64,000 bases of DNA from Methanothermobacter sp. K4 (GCF_022014235.1 NZ_JAKLTD010000001.1:1-64000); one strand, 5' to 3'. Positions 36,119 through 45,755 are shown, counted from the stretch's first letter. Program-made: numbers and translations. The notes: generated by a model not told the origin, from the letters alone.

Positions 36119-37363
36119 CTAGCACCCCCCTATCAGGAAATCCCCATTTTCTATGAGTTCTTTGAGTTCAAGAGCTAGCCTGGATGCCCTAACCCTGTCT
36201 GACTGTCTGCATATGATGGGTACTGCCCTATCACCAATCCTGACCTCACCCGTATCCATCTCATACACTCCGTATGGGCATGAGAAGGCGCATACGCCGC
36301 AGCCGAAGCATTTATAAAGGTCCACTCCATTGTCTATTGCATGTGTCGGGCACCTCTCAGCCGCCAGACATGAACTGCAATCCGAACAAAATTCAGGGTT
36401 ATAGGCGGGTCTCTCGTCACCAGCCCATGTATCTGCATATGTCAAATCATGGATTACCCTTGAACGATCCCTCACATCTGCAACAGGAATTCTTATATCT
36501 GAATTAAGGACCATAAGTCTCTCAAAGACCCTCTCAGATGTTACTGGTAGTGGAACTGCAATGGTGTTGAATATCTCAGGTCCTGCAGCTGTCCTGAATC
36601 CCCCAATGTAAGCAGGGTTCATATCATGCAGGTCCCCGCTCAGCATTAGATTTGGTTTTTCAGGGCTGCTCCTTGTACCTTCACCCAGTACGAGGCCCCT
36701 GGCACCATTTAAAAGTACACTGGTTCCCCTCCTGATGAACTCCATCCCAGGATCATTTTCAAGGGGATTGATGTCACCGCAGCCTGAAAAGGAGAGACCC
36801 CCACAGTGGGGCGGCATTTCAAATGCGTTGAATATGGATTTTGCAGGTTTATCTGATGGGTTGACAATGGCTGTGTAGTTTCTGAACGCCATCCTTGTTC
36901 CTATAATCCTGGCTGTTTCAATATCATTTAGAGTAACTGTGGATTCAACAACGGAGCCGTCCTCGGATGTGACCTTCACATGAACCTCAGATCCAAGTAG
37001 AAGGTCCCTCAGTAGGAAGCCTCCCCCATAGTCGGGGTCCGTGCTGCTGTGTGCCGTCCCATAAATAAAGAGGTCCACTGAACCCAGGTTTTCATTTGGA
37101 CACGGGCCGGGATATGCTGGTATGCCGTTCAGTTCAGCTGAAACCGCCTTCCTGAATGAACCCGGTTCAGATACCCTGAAATGCATGACAGCTGCTGTGC
37201 CTGACATTACCCCGCAGGTGGCCGCTGTTACCACGTCAACCTCATCTGCAGATGGGGCCTCATCGTTGATGACCAGTTCCTTGAGTTCCCCGGCTGTTAA
37301 AACGGTTGCTTCACCATCCAGTATCCTCTCATTTATTTCTGAGATTGTCCTCAAATTCATCAC
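36119..37363 (-). CDS. Methanogenesis marker 16 metalloprotein (DUF39/HcyBio family plus ferredoxin domain)
   Basis: A 414-residue protein. Residues about 1-310 are the DUF39/COG1900 domain (TAATCGVMSGTAAVMHF, PPHCGGLSFSGCGDINPLE), and about 320-365 carry two cluster motifs, CSDCSSCLAAERCP and CFGCGVCAFSCPYG. Relatives take part in homocysteine formation from aspartate semialdehyde; the methanogen-only marker 16 subgroup has no proven reaction. The start is uncertain among GTG 37363, ATG 37360 and TTG 37354 (GGTG six bases before the last). Its stop codon lies within the thiI translation start region. Confidence 0.85.
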   Translation of the reverse strand: MMNLRTISEINERILDGEATVLTAGELKELVINDEAPSADEVDVVTAATCGVMSGTAAVMHFRVSEPGSFRKAVSAELNGIPAYPGPCPNENLGSVDLFIYGTAHSSTDPDYGGGFLLRDLLLGSEVHVKVTSEDGSVVESTVTLNDIETARIIGTRMAFRNYTAIVNPSDKPAKSIFNAFEMPPHCGGLSFSGCGDINPLENDPGMEFIRRGTSVLLNGARGLVLGEGTRSSPEKPNLMLSGDLHDMNPAYIGGFRTAAGPEIFNTIAVPLPVTSERVFERLMVLNSDIRIPVADVRDRSRVIHDLTYADTWAGDERPAYNPEFCSDCSSCLAAERCPTHAIDNGVDLYKCFGCGVCAFSCPYGVYEMDTGEVRIGDRAVPIICRQSDRVRASRLALELKELIENGDFLIGGC

Positions 37364-37408
37364 CAGACGACGACACCAACAGTTATTTCAGAAAATTTCT
37401 CCTTAAAT

Positions 37409-40096
37409 TCATCCTCCAAAGGATTCAAACGAGGATCTTGCCTCCTCAAGGGCCTCATGGATTTTATCCTTTCTTTTACCTGCTCCCTGTGCAAGGTGGG
37501 GTTTGCCACCACCTCCACCTCCAAGGACCTTTGCAGCTGATGCTATAACCTCATTTATTCTTAAACCCCTTTTGACCGCGTCATCAGATGCTGTCCCAAC
37601 TATCTGGGCCTTCGAATTTGCGAGGACAACCGCGTCAGCTGATTCTGTGAGTTCAAGGGCCATGTTCTTCATCTCATCCATGTCAGCCTCAACCGTGTCT
37701 ATGATGACCCTCAGGCCGTTGAGGTTCTCCACCCTATCCCTCACCTCCAGGATTTTGAGTGAAGCCATTTCCTCCTTAAGACGTGAAACCTCATTTCTGA
37801 GGGCCTTCCACTCTGTGAAGAATCTTTCAGAGGTGCGTGGAAGCTGTGAGGGTGTTACCTTGAATACCTCTGAGCTCTCCCTCAGTATATCCCTGTTTTT
37901 CTGCATGAGTTCAATGGCCGATGCCCCTGCAGAGAATTCTATCCTCTCAACACCATCCTGTATGCGTTCGGTCCGGTTGATCATTATAAGGCCTATGTCC
38001 CCGGTTCTCCTAACATGGGTGCCGGCACATGCCTGTACATCCACTTCTGGAATCTCAACGACCCTTATAATGGAGCCCGGTACAACACCCCCCTGGTAGA
38101 GTATGAATCCGTACCTTTTCTCTGCAATGTCCCTGTCCATCCACCTGACATCAAGGGCTATGTTTTCCATGACGTATTCGTTGGCCAGCCTCTCTATCTC
38201 ATCAAGTTCCCCCTGAGTTATCCTCATGTAATGTGAGAGGTCTATCCTTGAACTCTTAACACCCTTCTGGGCCCCTGCCTGCCATATGTGGTCTCCAAGG
38301 ACCCTCCTTGCAGCTGCAACTATGAGGTGGGTGGCTGTGTGGTTCCTTGTAAGCTGAAGTCTTCTATCTGGATCAATGTGGCCCCTTACAGTTTCCCCTG
38401 GTTTGAGGCGGATTTCATCGTCTGTCCTGTGGAGTACCACATTACCTATCTTCTCTGCATGCTTTATCCGGATCCTGCAGCCTTCTGATTCAATGTAGCC
38501 GGTGTCAGATGGCTGACCTCCGCCCTCAGGGTAAAAGAGTGTTTTATCAAGTATGACTCCGTCCTCATGTACCCCCAGCACACTGGCTTCGAATTCCAGG
38601 TCATCGGGTCGTTCATAGAAGAGGAGCTCTGTCTGAGGGTAATCAAGATGGATTTCCTCCTCTGGGGTTTCAGTTTCAGCCTCATTCATCTCCGCAACCA
38701 GGGTGTAGAAGTTGTCTGGAATTTTAACACTGAAACCTGATTCCTCTGCTATCTCCTTTATGGTTTCAGGGGGGATTCCATGGGAGTCATATAGTTTTAT
38801 AAGGATTTCAAGGGGCATCTCGCTCTTGTTATCCTTCCTGAGGTATTTTATGGTCTTCTCCACAATCCTCCGGCCCCTTGTCACGGTCTTTGCATATCTG
38901 TGTTCCTCAAGGTCTATGATGCTGAGTATGTGTTCATGGTGTTCCCTTATCTCAGGGTAGTGGCCCTCAAGGAACTCCACCTGGATGTTCATTATATCCT
39001 TCAGGGACTCCCTCATTCCGAGTTCCTTCATGAGCCTCAGTGTCCTCCGGATTATGAGCCTGGCGAGGTAGCCCTCCTTGACATTTGATGGTATGACACC
39101 ATCTGCAAGCATGAATGCAAGGCAGCGCGTATGGTCGGCTATGGCATAAATGGACTCCATAGGGGCTGCTGCACGTTCAAGTTCGCTGGCTGGGATTCCG
39201 AGTTTATCAGCTACCCTTTTTCGAAGTTCCCTGAGATCAGCATAGGTTTCTATATCCATCATTCCAGCTACACGGGCATTTTCTGCCAGTATTTCCTCGT
39301 TGACCTCCACGCCTGTCAGTTCAATCAGCCTCTCAATTACCGGTCCAAAACATGCGTCGTAGGCTGTTGGTGTCCCCTGGGATATCCAGGCAAATCTCTC
39401 AAGTCCATAGCCGGTGTCAACTATTTTTAGCGGGATCTCCTCCCTGCCGCCATCTGGAAGGGTTCTGTACTGTATGAAAACCAGTGTAGCCAGCTCGACT
39501 CCGCGGACACAGACCTCATAGCATGGCCCCTCGTTTCCGCCACCCTGCCACCAGGATTCTATGAAGGTTATCTCAGATGGATCAATACCTATATGGGTCA
39601 GGAATTCGTGGCAGTACTTTACTGTCTCTTCTTCCCAGTAAACTGTGTTATCTTCAGAGTTGAATGCATGGTGTCCGCCCATGGTGAAGCATGTTAGGTG
39701 TCTACCTGTTCTTCCAACGTTATCAACGTCGTTGAGTCTTATTGATGGCTGCGCAACAACAAGTGGATTTGCAGGGGGCTTCACAAGGCCGGATGTCACC
39801 CATGGCTGAAAGTTGTATATGGATGCTCCCACAAGGAAGACATCGTCCCGCCAGCGCTTTGCAAGTACCGGATATCTTCTGATGGGCTCATGACCCCTTT
39901 CAGCGAAAAATTCTATGAATTCATCCTGTATCTCGTACAGGTCATAGCTTCTATCTGTCGCGGGATTTCCTATAAAATCGTATTCATCGCAGGGGGCATC
40001 TCCACATGTTCCGCGTTCCCTTATTGACCAGAAGGTATTCCCACAGGACTCGCATTCATATTTCCTGTATCCAAGTTCTTCAAGCTGACGAGACAT
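37409..40096 (-). CDS. alaS: Alanyl-tRNA synthetase (archaeal type)
   Basis: An 895-residue protein. The N-terminal zinc segment YECESCGNTFWS is typical of archaeal AlaRS. The class II catalytic core follows (VLAKRWRDDVFLVGASIYNFQPW, then FIESWWQGGGNEGPCYEV and DTGYGLERF). The editing domain carries HTATHLI and CAGTHVRRTGDIG, and the C-terminal DHHA1 part has GGGGGGKPHLAQGAG. It attaches alanine to tRNA-Ala and clears Ser/Gly mischarging. ATG 40096 lies at the predicted transcription start, so the message looks leaderless. Confidence 0.96.
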   Translation of the reverse strand: MSRQLEELGYRKYECESCGNTFWSIRERGTCGDAPCDEYDFIGNPATDRSYDLYEIQDEFIEFFAERGHEPIRRYPVLAKRWRDDVFLVGASIYNFQPWVTSGLVKPPANPLVVAQPSIRLNDVDNVGRTGRHLTCFTMGGHHAFNSEDNTVYWEEETVKYCHEFLTHIGIDPSEITFIESWWQGGGNEGPCYEVCVRGVELATLVFIQYRTLPDGGREEIPLKIVDTGYGLERFAWISQGTPTAYDACFGPVIERLIELTGVEVNEEILAENARVAGMMDIETYADLRELRKRVADKLGIPASELERAAAPMESIYAIADHTRCLAFMLADGVIPSNVKEGYLARLIIRRTLRLMKELGMRESLKDIMNIQVEFLEGHYPEIREHHEHILSIIDLEEHRYAKTVTRGRRIVEKTIKYLRKDNKSEMPLEILIKLYDSHGIPPETIKEIAEESGFSVKIPDNFYTLVAEMNEAETETPEEEIHLDYPQTELLFYERPDDLEFEASVLGVHEDGVILDKTLFYPEGGGQPSDTGYIESEGCRIRIKHAEKIGNVVLHRTDDEIRLKPGETVRGHIDPDRRLQLTRNHTATHLIVAAARRVLGDHIWQAGAQKGVKSSRIDLSHYMRITQGELDEIERLANEYVMENIALDVRWMDRDIAEKRYGFILYQGGVVPGSIIRVVEIPEVDVQACAGTHVRRTGDIGLIMINRTERIQDGVERIEFSAGASAIELMQKNRDILRESSEVFKVTPSQLPRTSERFFTEWKALRNEVSRLKEEMASLKILEVRDRVENLNGLRVIIDTVEADMDEMKNMALELTESADAVVLANSKAQIVGTASDDAVKRGLRINEVIASAAKVLGGGGGGKPHLAQGAGKRKDKIHEALEEARSSFESFGG

Positions 40097-40115
40097 GGTA
40101 ATCATTGAAAACAGT

Positions 40116-40128
40116 TTTTATAAATAGA
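40116..40128 (-). promoter_or_regulatory. Promoter of alaS
   Basis: CTATTTATAAAAA on the minus strand is a strong TATA box centred near 40122, so transcription should begin at about 40097, at the ATG itself. No Shine-Dalgarno is seen before the ATG. Confidence 0.6.
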
Positions 40129-40190
40129 ATCAGGATTAGGAAAAATAAATTTTTTGCCATTGGTTATGGCAGAAAAAAATAGAAAGGAGT

Positions 40191-40499
40191 TTAACCGAAG
40201 AGTGCACCGAGACCGGCTGCTGCTTCCTCTTCAGCTTCCTCTTCTTCCTCTTCTTCTTCCTCTTCTTCTTCAGCCTCTTCGGCTGCTGCTGCAGGTGCTG
40301 CGGCTGCTGCAGGTGCTGCTGCTACAGCTGTTGTTTCCATTGCCTCTTCAATGTCCACATCTTCAAGGGCTGCTATTAGAGCCTTGACCCTTGCATCATC
40401 CACTTCAGCGCCTGCTGCTTCAAGGACACTTTTAACGTTTTCTTCGTTGATCTCCTTACCGGTTGTGTGCAGTAACATTGCTGCGTATATGTATTCCAT
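40191..40499 (-). CDS. rpl12: Large ribosomal subunit stalk protein P1/L12
   Basis: A 102-residue protein with the archaeal L12 N-terminal helical dimer domain ([22 protein letters not shown]), an alanine/proline hinge and an acidic tail ending in [10 protein letters not shown], which recruits translation factors. The tail contains a glutamate run about twelve residues long with few interruptions. It follows L10 by 51 bases and ends the L1-L10-L12 block. Confidence 0.97.
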   Translation of the reverse strand: MEYIYAAMLLHTTGKEINEENVKSVLEAAGAEVDDARVKALIAALEDVDIEEAMETTAVAAAPAAAAAPAAAAEEAEEEEEEEEEEEEAEEEAAAGLGALFG

Positions 40500-40550
40500 A
40501 TGATCACCTCAAATTTTTATTTTTTTAGGTTAACTATGCCATTAAAGCGT

Positions 40551-41561
40551 TTATCCGAAGAGTGCGCCGAGACCAGCGGCTGCATCCTCTTCTTCCTCTT
40601 CTTCTTCCTCTTCAGCTTCTTCTTCAACCTCTTCCTCTTTCTCTTCAGGGGCGGGTGCTGCTGCCCTTGAAGACAATTTATCCCTCAGTTCATCATCAAC
40701 TGCTTCACCATTAACCTCTGCAGCTGCAGCGGCCAGTGCAAGCATCTGGGCATAGGCCTTTGCAAGCAGCAGATCAGTGGTCTCTGAGGTTAGGATTGAT
40801 GCATTGTATGCAAGGTTGAATGACTTTGAAGCAGCCTTCTGGATAATCGCAGGCATTGTTTCGCGAGTGTATATAACTGCGTTAACTGATAGGTTAAATG
40901 CCTGTGAAAATGCTTTCTGAATGTCAGATAAGGTTTTTTCCTCATCTATGGTCAGGATGTCTGCTGTGTAGACTGTCTGATTTTCATATGCTGCCCTGAG
41001 ATCTATTCCAACCTCAAGTGGCTGTATATCCAGCCTTGTTAATATTCCTGCCACCTTTGGGGGTATCTCCTCCCCGGCCTTCACCACAACGTGGTCATTT
41101 GAAACCACGATCTTTCCCTTCTCGATCTTGGCCGGGATGCCTATCTGCTGAAGCTCCCCCAGGATTGGGCCCGGGGCAAAGCCGGTGTCCCCCTTGGGTA
41201 CAACTATATCCGCCGGGGCTATGGCACCTGGCTTGGCAGGGGCAGGGGTTTTGCTGTCCTCAAGGATCTTGAAGAGTTTGAATGGGTTCATATCAGTGAA
41301 TATGAGTGCAGGCTGGCCCTCCATGTAATCAGAGAGGGAATCAACATTTTCAAGTTCTCTGCCAGCTTTTTCCAGGGCAAGGCTGATCAGTGTCTTCTTT
41401 GACATTCTGATGAGTGCACTGTCACGGAGTGTCTGGCGCATCTTCTGTAGCTGTCTTGCAGGTATATCAGCAAGGTTAGCTATACCAACCACTTCATGAC
41501 TCTTGATGAGGTCCTGGAGCTCCTGAACCTCTTTCTTCTTCCATTCAGCCACATGAGCCAT
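40551..41561 (-). CDS. rplP0: Large ribosomal subunit protein L10/P0
   Basis: A 336-residue protein. The N-terminal rRNA-binding domain ([24 protein letters not shown]), the inserted archaeal domain (about 110-185), the helical L12-binding spine (about 200-290) and the acidic tail ending GLGALFG are all present. It forms the base of the stalk that carries L12 dimers. Its ATG directly follows the stop of the L1 gene (41562). Confidence 0.97.
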   Translation of the reverse strand: MAHVAEWKKKEVQELQDLIKSHEVVGIANLADIPARQLQKMRQTLRDSALIRMSKKTLISLALEKAGRELENVDSLSDYMEGQPALIFTDMNPFKLFKILEDSKTPAPAKPGAIAPADIVVPKGDTGFAPGPILGELQQIGIPAKIEKGKIVVSNDHVVVKAGEEIPPKVAGILTRLDIQPLEVGIDLRAAYENQTVYTADILTIDEEKTLSDIQKAFSQAFNLSVNAVIYTRETMPAIIQKAASKSFNLAYNASILTSETTDLLLAKAYAQMLALAAAAAEVNGEAVDDELRDKLSSRAAAPAPEEKEEEVEEEAEEEEEEEEEDAAAGLGALFG

Positions 41562-42200
41562 TTAAATCACCCTCACTACCGGGCCCATGGTCGTTTTAAC
41601 GTACATGGACTTAAGCTGGTTTCTGCCCTTCTCGAGTTTGCGGTCAATTGTCTGCAGAACAGCCTCTATGTTCTCGGCAAGTTTCTCATCATCCATATCC
41701 TCTGTGCCAACCACAGTATGAACCACAGGCTGGTCCTTGATTCTCACCTTTACAGTGTCCCTGAGCCTCTTGAGTATGGGCTCCGGGTTCACCGTTGCCG
41801 GCACCGGTTTTGGCATCTTCTTTCTGGGTCCAAGAACCGGTCCAAGGAACCTTCCCACCAGGGGCATCATATCTGCCTGGGCCACGAAGAATTCATAGCT
41901 GTTGGCAAGTTTTTTTGCTTCCTTTCGGTTTTTGCCAAGTTCTTCAAGTTCATCCTTGGTTATCACAAGGTCGGCTCCAGCGTTCTTAGCCTGGAGAGCC
42001 AGTTCCCCATCGGCTATCACGGCGATTTTAACATCCTTACCGCGACCGTTGGGTAGAGAAACTTCCTCGTCAAACCTGTTCTCTGGTTTGTTGACGTCAA
42101 GGTCCTTGATGTTAAGAATAACATCCATGGACTGTGTGAAGTTTCTCGGCCTTGAAAGTTCCTTGGCCTTCTTCACCGCTTCCATAATCTCCTGTTGCAT
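41562..42200 (-). CDS. rpl1: Large ribosomal subunit protein L1
   Basis: A 212-residue protein with the L1 signature segments ([79 protein letters not shown]). Start at ATG 42200 because GGAGG lies eight bases upstream; two earlier in-frame starts have no such site. L1 often represses its own operon by binding the leader, and the leader here is short, about 46 bases by TATA position. Confidence 0.96.
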   Translation of the reverse strand: MQQEIMEAVKKAKELSRPRNFTQSMDVILNIKDLDVNKPENRFDEEVSLPNGRGKDVKIAVIADGELALQAKNAGADLVITKDELEELGKNRKEAKKLANSYEFFVAQADMMPLVGRFLGPVLGPRKKMPKPVPATVNPEPILKRLRDTVKVRIKDQPVVHTVVGTEDMDDEKLAENIEAVLQTIDRKLEKGRNQLKSMYVKTTMGPVVRVI

Positions 42201-42261
42201 TTCTGAATCCTCCATGAACTTCAAAAAATAAGTTCATATGATGGGGTTAGTTATGTGATTC

Positions 42262-42276
42262 TCAAGATTTATAAAT
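42262..42276 (-). promoter_or_regulatory. Promoter of the L1-L10-L12 operon
   Basis: ATTTATAAATCTTGA on the minus strand gives a start near 42246. It lies just downstream of the L11 coding region and touches its stop context (42279-42281). The same 15 bases occur before secE at 43549-43563. Confidence 0.65.
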
Positions 42277-42278
42277 TT

Positions 42279-42761
42279 TTATGATGTGAGGAGGTCATCA
42301 TAGGCTCCCTGATCAACTTCCCTCTGAACCTCCCTGGGGTCCTTGCCATTCACTGTCACACCCATACTCACACAGGTACCCATGATCTCCTTGACTGCAC
42401 GTTTGTAGTCGTTTGAGAGGAGGGCGTCGAACTTCATCCTTGCTATCTTCAGCACCTGCTCCATGGAGATGTCTGCTATCTTGTCCATGCCCGGGTCCTG
42501 TGAACCCTTCTCGATCTTGAGTTCATCCATGATCAGGGCGGTTGTTGGTGGTGTACCAACCTCAACCTCAAAGTCCCTTGTGTCGGTATCAACTATGATC
42601 TTAACAGGGACCTTCATTCCCTCAAAATCCGCGGTTTTGCGGTTTATCTCCTCAACAACCTGCATCATGTTAATTCCAAGCGGACCAATCGCAGGACCCA
42701 GTGGCGGTCCTGGAGTGGCTTTTCCACCATCAATAAGAATTTCAACGGTTTCTTTAGCCAT
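42279..42761 (-). CDS. rpl11: Large ribosomal subunit protein L11
   Basis: A 160-residue protein with the L11 N-terminal domain ([35 protein letters not shown]) and the C-terminal rRNA-binding domain ([39 protein letters not shown]). It is part of the GTPase-associated centre. It shares one base with the spt5 stop region (42761). Confidence 0.97.
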   Translation of the reverse strand: MAKETVEILIDGGKATPGPPLGPAIGPLGINMMQVVEEINRKTADFEGMKVPVKIIVDTDTRDFEVEVGTPPTTALIMDELKIEKGSQDPGMDKIADISMEQVLKIARMKFDALLSNDYKRAVKEIMGTCVSMGVTVNGKDPREVQREVDQGAYDDLLTS

Positions 42762-43240
42762 TAATCAGCCTCCTTTTGTATTATTCTAATCTGATCACCT
42801 TTAACTGTTACAGGAATCGGCACTGCAGCCTCTATGAGTTCAAGTACGACTTCCTCTCTGGATTCATCTATACGGATAACCTTTGCCCTTTCACCCTTGA
42901 ATGGCCCTGAGATCAGCTCAACGATGCTGCCCTTCTTAATGGACGATATTATGGGCTCAGGTTTGAGGAACCTCTTAACCTCCTCGAACTCTATCTTTGC
43001 TTCGCCCTCGGTTTTTCCCTCAACAACACCCCTGAGGTGGGGAACCCTTATGGCAGGGTTTCTCATGTCGATCTTTGACGAGGACTCAACAAGGATGTAG
43101 CCCCTGAGGGACTCTGGAACAAGAATCGCGTTTATCTCAATACCACTATCCCTTATCTTCCTGGCCAGCATCCTTGCCACATTCTTCTCCTGACCCACCG
43201 AGGTCTTAAGGGCATAGATGGAATTTTTACTATCTTCCAT
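42761..43240 (-). CDS. spt5: Transcription elongation factor Spt5/NusG
   Basis: A 159-residue protein: an NGN domain ([22 protein letters not shown], then [12 protein letters not shown] and the HLRGVVEG segment), followed by a KOW domain ([25 protein letters not shown]). It binds the RNA polymerase clamp and increases processivity. I prefer ATG 43240; an in-frame start at 43270 adds ten non-conserved residues. Placed between SecE and L11, the conserved order in archaea and bacteria. Confidence 0.95.
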   Translation of the reverse strand: MEDSKNSIYALKTSVGQEKNVARMLARKIRDSGIEINAILVPESLRGYILVESSSKIDMRNPAIRVPHLRGVVEGKTEGEAKIEFEEVKRFLKPEPIISSIKKGSIVELISGPFKGERAKVIRIDESREEVVLELIEAAVPIPVTVKGDQIRIIQKEAD

Positions 43241-43294
43241 TAAGAACACAACCTCATATATATAATTCACTGTGACTTTTTCAGTAAGAGTTAA

Positions 43295-43474
43295 TCAGCC
43301 ACCCAGTAACTGGGCAATTATACTTATTATGAATCCTATTACACCTATCAATATTATACCGATACCTGTCACCTTTGACACGTTGAGGTATTCTTCCCTT
43401 GTGGGTTTCTTTGATACCTTCAATACCCTCTTTGACTGCTTGATAAAATTCAGAACAGAATCCCTGTATTTCAT
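43295..43474 (-). CDS. secE: Preprotein translocase subunit SecE (Sec61 gamma)
   Basis: A 59-residue protein with an amphipathic N-terminal helix (SVLNFIKQSKRVLKVSKKP), the conserved TREEYLNVSKVT segment and one C-terminal membrane helix (IGIILIGVIGFIISIIAQLL). It clamps the SecY channel. GGGGATAAATC precedes the ATG. It is the first gene of the secE-spt5-L11 group. Confidence 0.95.
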   Translation of the reverse strand: MKYRDSVLNFIKQSKRVLKVSKKPTREEYLNVSKVTGIGIILIGVIGFIISIIAQLLGG

Positions 43475-43548
43475 GATTTATCCCCGCTAATTTATAATGA
43501 TTAAAAACAAGGATGATGATCGGGATGAGTGATGGAGTAATCTATCCT

Positions 43549-43563
43549 TCAAGATTTATAAAT
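43549..43563 (-). promoter_or_regulatory. Promoter of secE-spt5-L11
   Basis: ATTTATAAATCTTGA on the minus strand, identical to the element before the L1 operon, predicts a start near 43533 and a leader of about 60 bases before secE. Confidence 0.65.
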
Positions 43564-43596
43564 GTTTTCATTGATGTGGGGGTGTGTGGAAGAATA

Positions 43597-44742
43597 TCAG
43601 AATACTCCATCTATAAATTCTTCCAGGACAGACTCATCCACAGAGTCCTTCTCCCGCTGTTTTTCCTCGAAGAACTCCTTTTCTGCAGATCCATGTGAGC
43701 CGTATATGTACGGTGATCTCACACCGGCAACAACAATCGTTGTTCTTATAACGTTCTGCAGTTCATCCTGAATCTGCGCACCCCATATTATGTTTGCATC
43801 GGGATCCAGTTCCTCGGCAACAACCTCAACTATCCTTTCGGCCTCCTGAAGTGTCAGGTCGGAACTTCCAGAGATATTTATAAGTGCACCCTTTGCATTG
43901 GATATGTCCAGATCAAGTAGCGGGCTGTTAAGAGCCTCGTAAACTGATTCAAGGGCCCTGTCACCTGCTTCGGCTTCACCCATTCCAATCATTGCCATCC
44001 CTGAGCCCTTCATTATGCTCCTAACATCAGCAAAGTCGAGGCTCACAAGACCCGGCCTGGTTATGAGTTCCGTTATCCCCTTAACTGCCCTGCCAAGGAT
44101 TTCATCTGCAACCATGAATGCCTTGTTGAGGGGAAGGTTGGGTGCAACCTCAAGAAGCTTGTCATTGGGGATCACTATCACGGTATCGGCAGCACTCTGA
44201 AGTTTCTCAAGGCCCCTCTCAGCATTTTCCCTTCTTTTAAGGCCCTCAGCACTGAAGGGCATGGTTGCAACTGCTATCGTGAGTGCACCGGCCTTTTTGG
44301 CCAGCTTGGATATCACTGGTGCCGATCCGGTTCCTGTGCCTCCGCCAAGACCACAGGTTACAAAGACCATGTCAGCCCCTTCAAGCTCCCTGCGGATATC
44401 ATCCTCGCTTTCCTCGGCACATTCCTCTCCAACCTCAGGGACTCCACCTGCACCAAGACCTCCACATACATTCCTTCCTATGAGCAGCTTCCGGTTAGCA
44501 ACCGTATAGAAGAGATCCTGGGCATCTGTGTTAATGGCTATTGTTTCAGCACCCTCAACTCCTATTTCACTGAGCCTAGTTACGGTGTTGTTACCCGCCC
44601 CGCCGGTCCCAACAACGTATATCTTTGCCCTGCTATTTTCGATTATTTCCCGAAGTTCCTGGTCAATTTCTGAGTTCATTGAGATGGAAGGTGGCTTTTC
44701 CCTTTTCTCAGATTCCTTTATGGCATCGTTAATGAATTTCAC
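43597..44742 (-). CDS. ftsZ: Cell division protein FtsZ
   Basis: A 381-residue tubulin-like GTPase: [15 protein letters not shown] near 42, NTDAQDL near 70, the tubulin signature [12 protein letters not shown] near 133 and [11 protein letters not shown] near 205. It has a 35-residue N-terminal extension and a short acidic C-terminal tail ([27 protein letters not shown]). It polymerises into the division ring. The start is GTG 44742 after GGGGGTAGTAA. A TATA-like TTTTAAATATGTATT lies at about 44784-44798. Confidence 0.96.
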   Translation of the reverse strand: MKFINDAIKESEKREKPPSISMNSEIDQELREIIENSRAKIYVVGTGGAGNNTVTRLSEIGVEGAETIAINTDAQDLFYTVANRKLLIGRNVCGGLGAGGVPEVGEECAEESEDDIRRELEGADMVFVTCGLGGGTGTGSAPVISKLAKKAGALTIAVATMPFSAEGLKRRENAERGLEKLQSAADTVIVIPNDKLLEVAPNLPLNKAFMVADEILGRAVKGITELITRPGLVSLDFADVRSIMKGSGMAMIGMGEAEAGDRALESVYEALNSPLLDLDISNAKGALINISGSSDLTLQEAERIVEVVAEELDPDANIIWGAQIQDELQNVIRTTIVVAGVRSPYIYGSHGSAEKEFFEEKQREKDSVDESVLEEFIDGVF

Positions 44743-44780
44743 TTACTACCCCCACATTTATCTATGAAATATGTTATTGT

Positions 44781-44800
44781 GGTAATACATATTTAAAAGC
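44781..44800 (-). promoter_or_regulatory. Putative promoter of ftsZ
   Basis: GCTTTTAAATATGTATTACC on the minus strand holds a TATA core near 44791, predicting a start near 44766 and a leader of about 24 bases with the GGGGG ribosome-binding site. Confidence 0.5.
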
Positions 44801-44905
44801 AACGGTTTAAGTGGCACCAATGAACCCATGGGTCCCGATCAAAATTAAAAATCAGTTTCTGTGACCTCTCAAAATACCGGTACAATGTTGGGGCAAAATG
44901 AAATT

Positions 44906-44961
44906 ATGGTATGGTCACCGGGCCATGAAAATCATGAATTCCGGCAACCCACCCATACCAT
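44906..44961 (-). other. Three-tier hairpin downstream of the COG1751 gene
   Basis: ATGGTATGG (44906-44914) pairs with CCATACCAT (44953-44961). Inside, CCGG (44918-44921) pairs with CCGG (44941-44944), and at the tip CATGA/TCATG encloses AAA. It begins 12 bases past the stop of the 44974 gene and lies upstream of the ftsZ promoter. It may be a 3'-end structure that separates the two transcripts. No U-run follows directly. Confidence 0.55.
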
Positions 44962-44973
44962 GCAGGTACCTGA

Positions 44974-45531
44974 TTATGGTCTTGGCATCGCAATGATCTC
45001 ATGAATTCTCAGGTCAAATACGCTATTCATATGCGCCGGTGTGAGAACCAGGGCCGTGTCAGCACCCCATCCAGTGCCACCTACTGCTATGACCTCCCTA
45101 TCAACAGGGATGAGTCCTGCGTCGGCTGCCATTATCGATATCTCAACACACACCTTGAAGCCCTGTGAAACCATCCTGAGGGTTTCGGCCATCACCTCAA
45201 CAGGTGTGACTCCGCCGAACTTATTTGATATCCCCCTTCCAACACCGCTGAGTGCATGTGAACCTGCGTATACACTGACACCCCTCTCAATCAGTTTCTC
45301 CCTCATCCCGGGTTCAAGTTCAAGTTTGCCCTTCTCCCTGAAACCCGCATGGTGTGTTACAGAAACAATGTTTCCCTCAACCATCTCAGATAACCTGAGT
45401 GCAGTTTCACCGGATACTGAGGCGACCACAAAGTCCCTGATCCCAAGCTTATCTGCCCTTTCCTTAACAAGTTCAAGGACCCTTTCAGTGTTCTCCTTAC
45501 CTGGCCTTTCAAAGTAACATATACTCTCCAT
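44974..45531 (-). CDS. COG1751 protein, pyruvate kinase C-terminal-domain-like
   Basis: A 185-residue protein resembling a free-standing pyruvate kinase C-terminal domain: [51 protein letters not shown], and [28 protein letters not shown]. The first part is the typical 'GxTA' phosphate-binding region. Function is unknown; an allosteric-ligand-binding or FBP-sensing role is guessed from the fold. Start at ATG 45531, after GGTGGT at the right distance. Confidence 0.75.
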   Translation of the reverse strand: MESICYFERPGKENTERVLELVKERADKLGIRDFVVASVSGETALRLSEMVEGNIVSVTHHAGFREKGKLELEPGMREKLIERGVSVYAGSHALSGVGRGISNKFGGVTPVEVMAETLRMVSQGFKVCVEISIMAADAGLIPVDREVIAVGGTGWGADTALVLTPAHMNSVFDLRIHEIIAMPRP

Positions 45532-45546
45532 CACATGTACCACCAC

Positions 45547-45690
45547 CTATTAATATATAATATAGATCCCAAAATAGTGATGGGATTCAACTTATAGAAT
45601 CTTCATGGTACCTATATAAGATCCCAAATAGTAGATGGGACCAGATATCCCATGAGACCTATATAAGAAAAATTATTTATAAAGGTAGTA
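45547..45690. promoter_or_regulatory. Divergent control region with two TCCCA-TGGGA operators
   Basis: GATCCCAAAATAGTGATGGGA lies at 45565-45585 and a near copy at 45620-45640. Each is an inverted repeat TCCCA...TGGGA. A half-site (ATATCCCATG) lies at 45647-45656. CCTATATAAG occurs at 45611-45620 and 45658-45667, and TTATTTATAAAGG (45672-45684) is the likely comA TATA box. The spacer separates the COG1751 gene (-) from comA (+). A repressor acting on both is likely but unidentified. Confidence 0.55.
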
Positions 45691-45755
45691 AACATATGAA
45701 TTTAAATTAATATGCCGTTGGTGTTTATTCTGACTCAACCCAGAAGGTGATAATA

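Noticed and set aside
40154..40387. Leucine/proline-rich open frame on the plus strand
   Set aside because: It is the complement of the Glu/Ala-rich tail of ribosomal protein L12, a compositional artefact.
40191..40700. Simple repeats of GAA/CTT-type codons in L12 and L10
   Set aside because: They code for the acidic stalk tails normal for archaeal P-proteins; not a mobile or regulatory repeat.
41496..42056. 186-residue open frame on the plus strand over L1/L10
   Set aside because: Antisense to highly conserved ribosomal genes and without a start signal.
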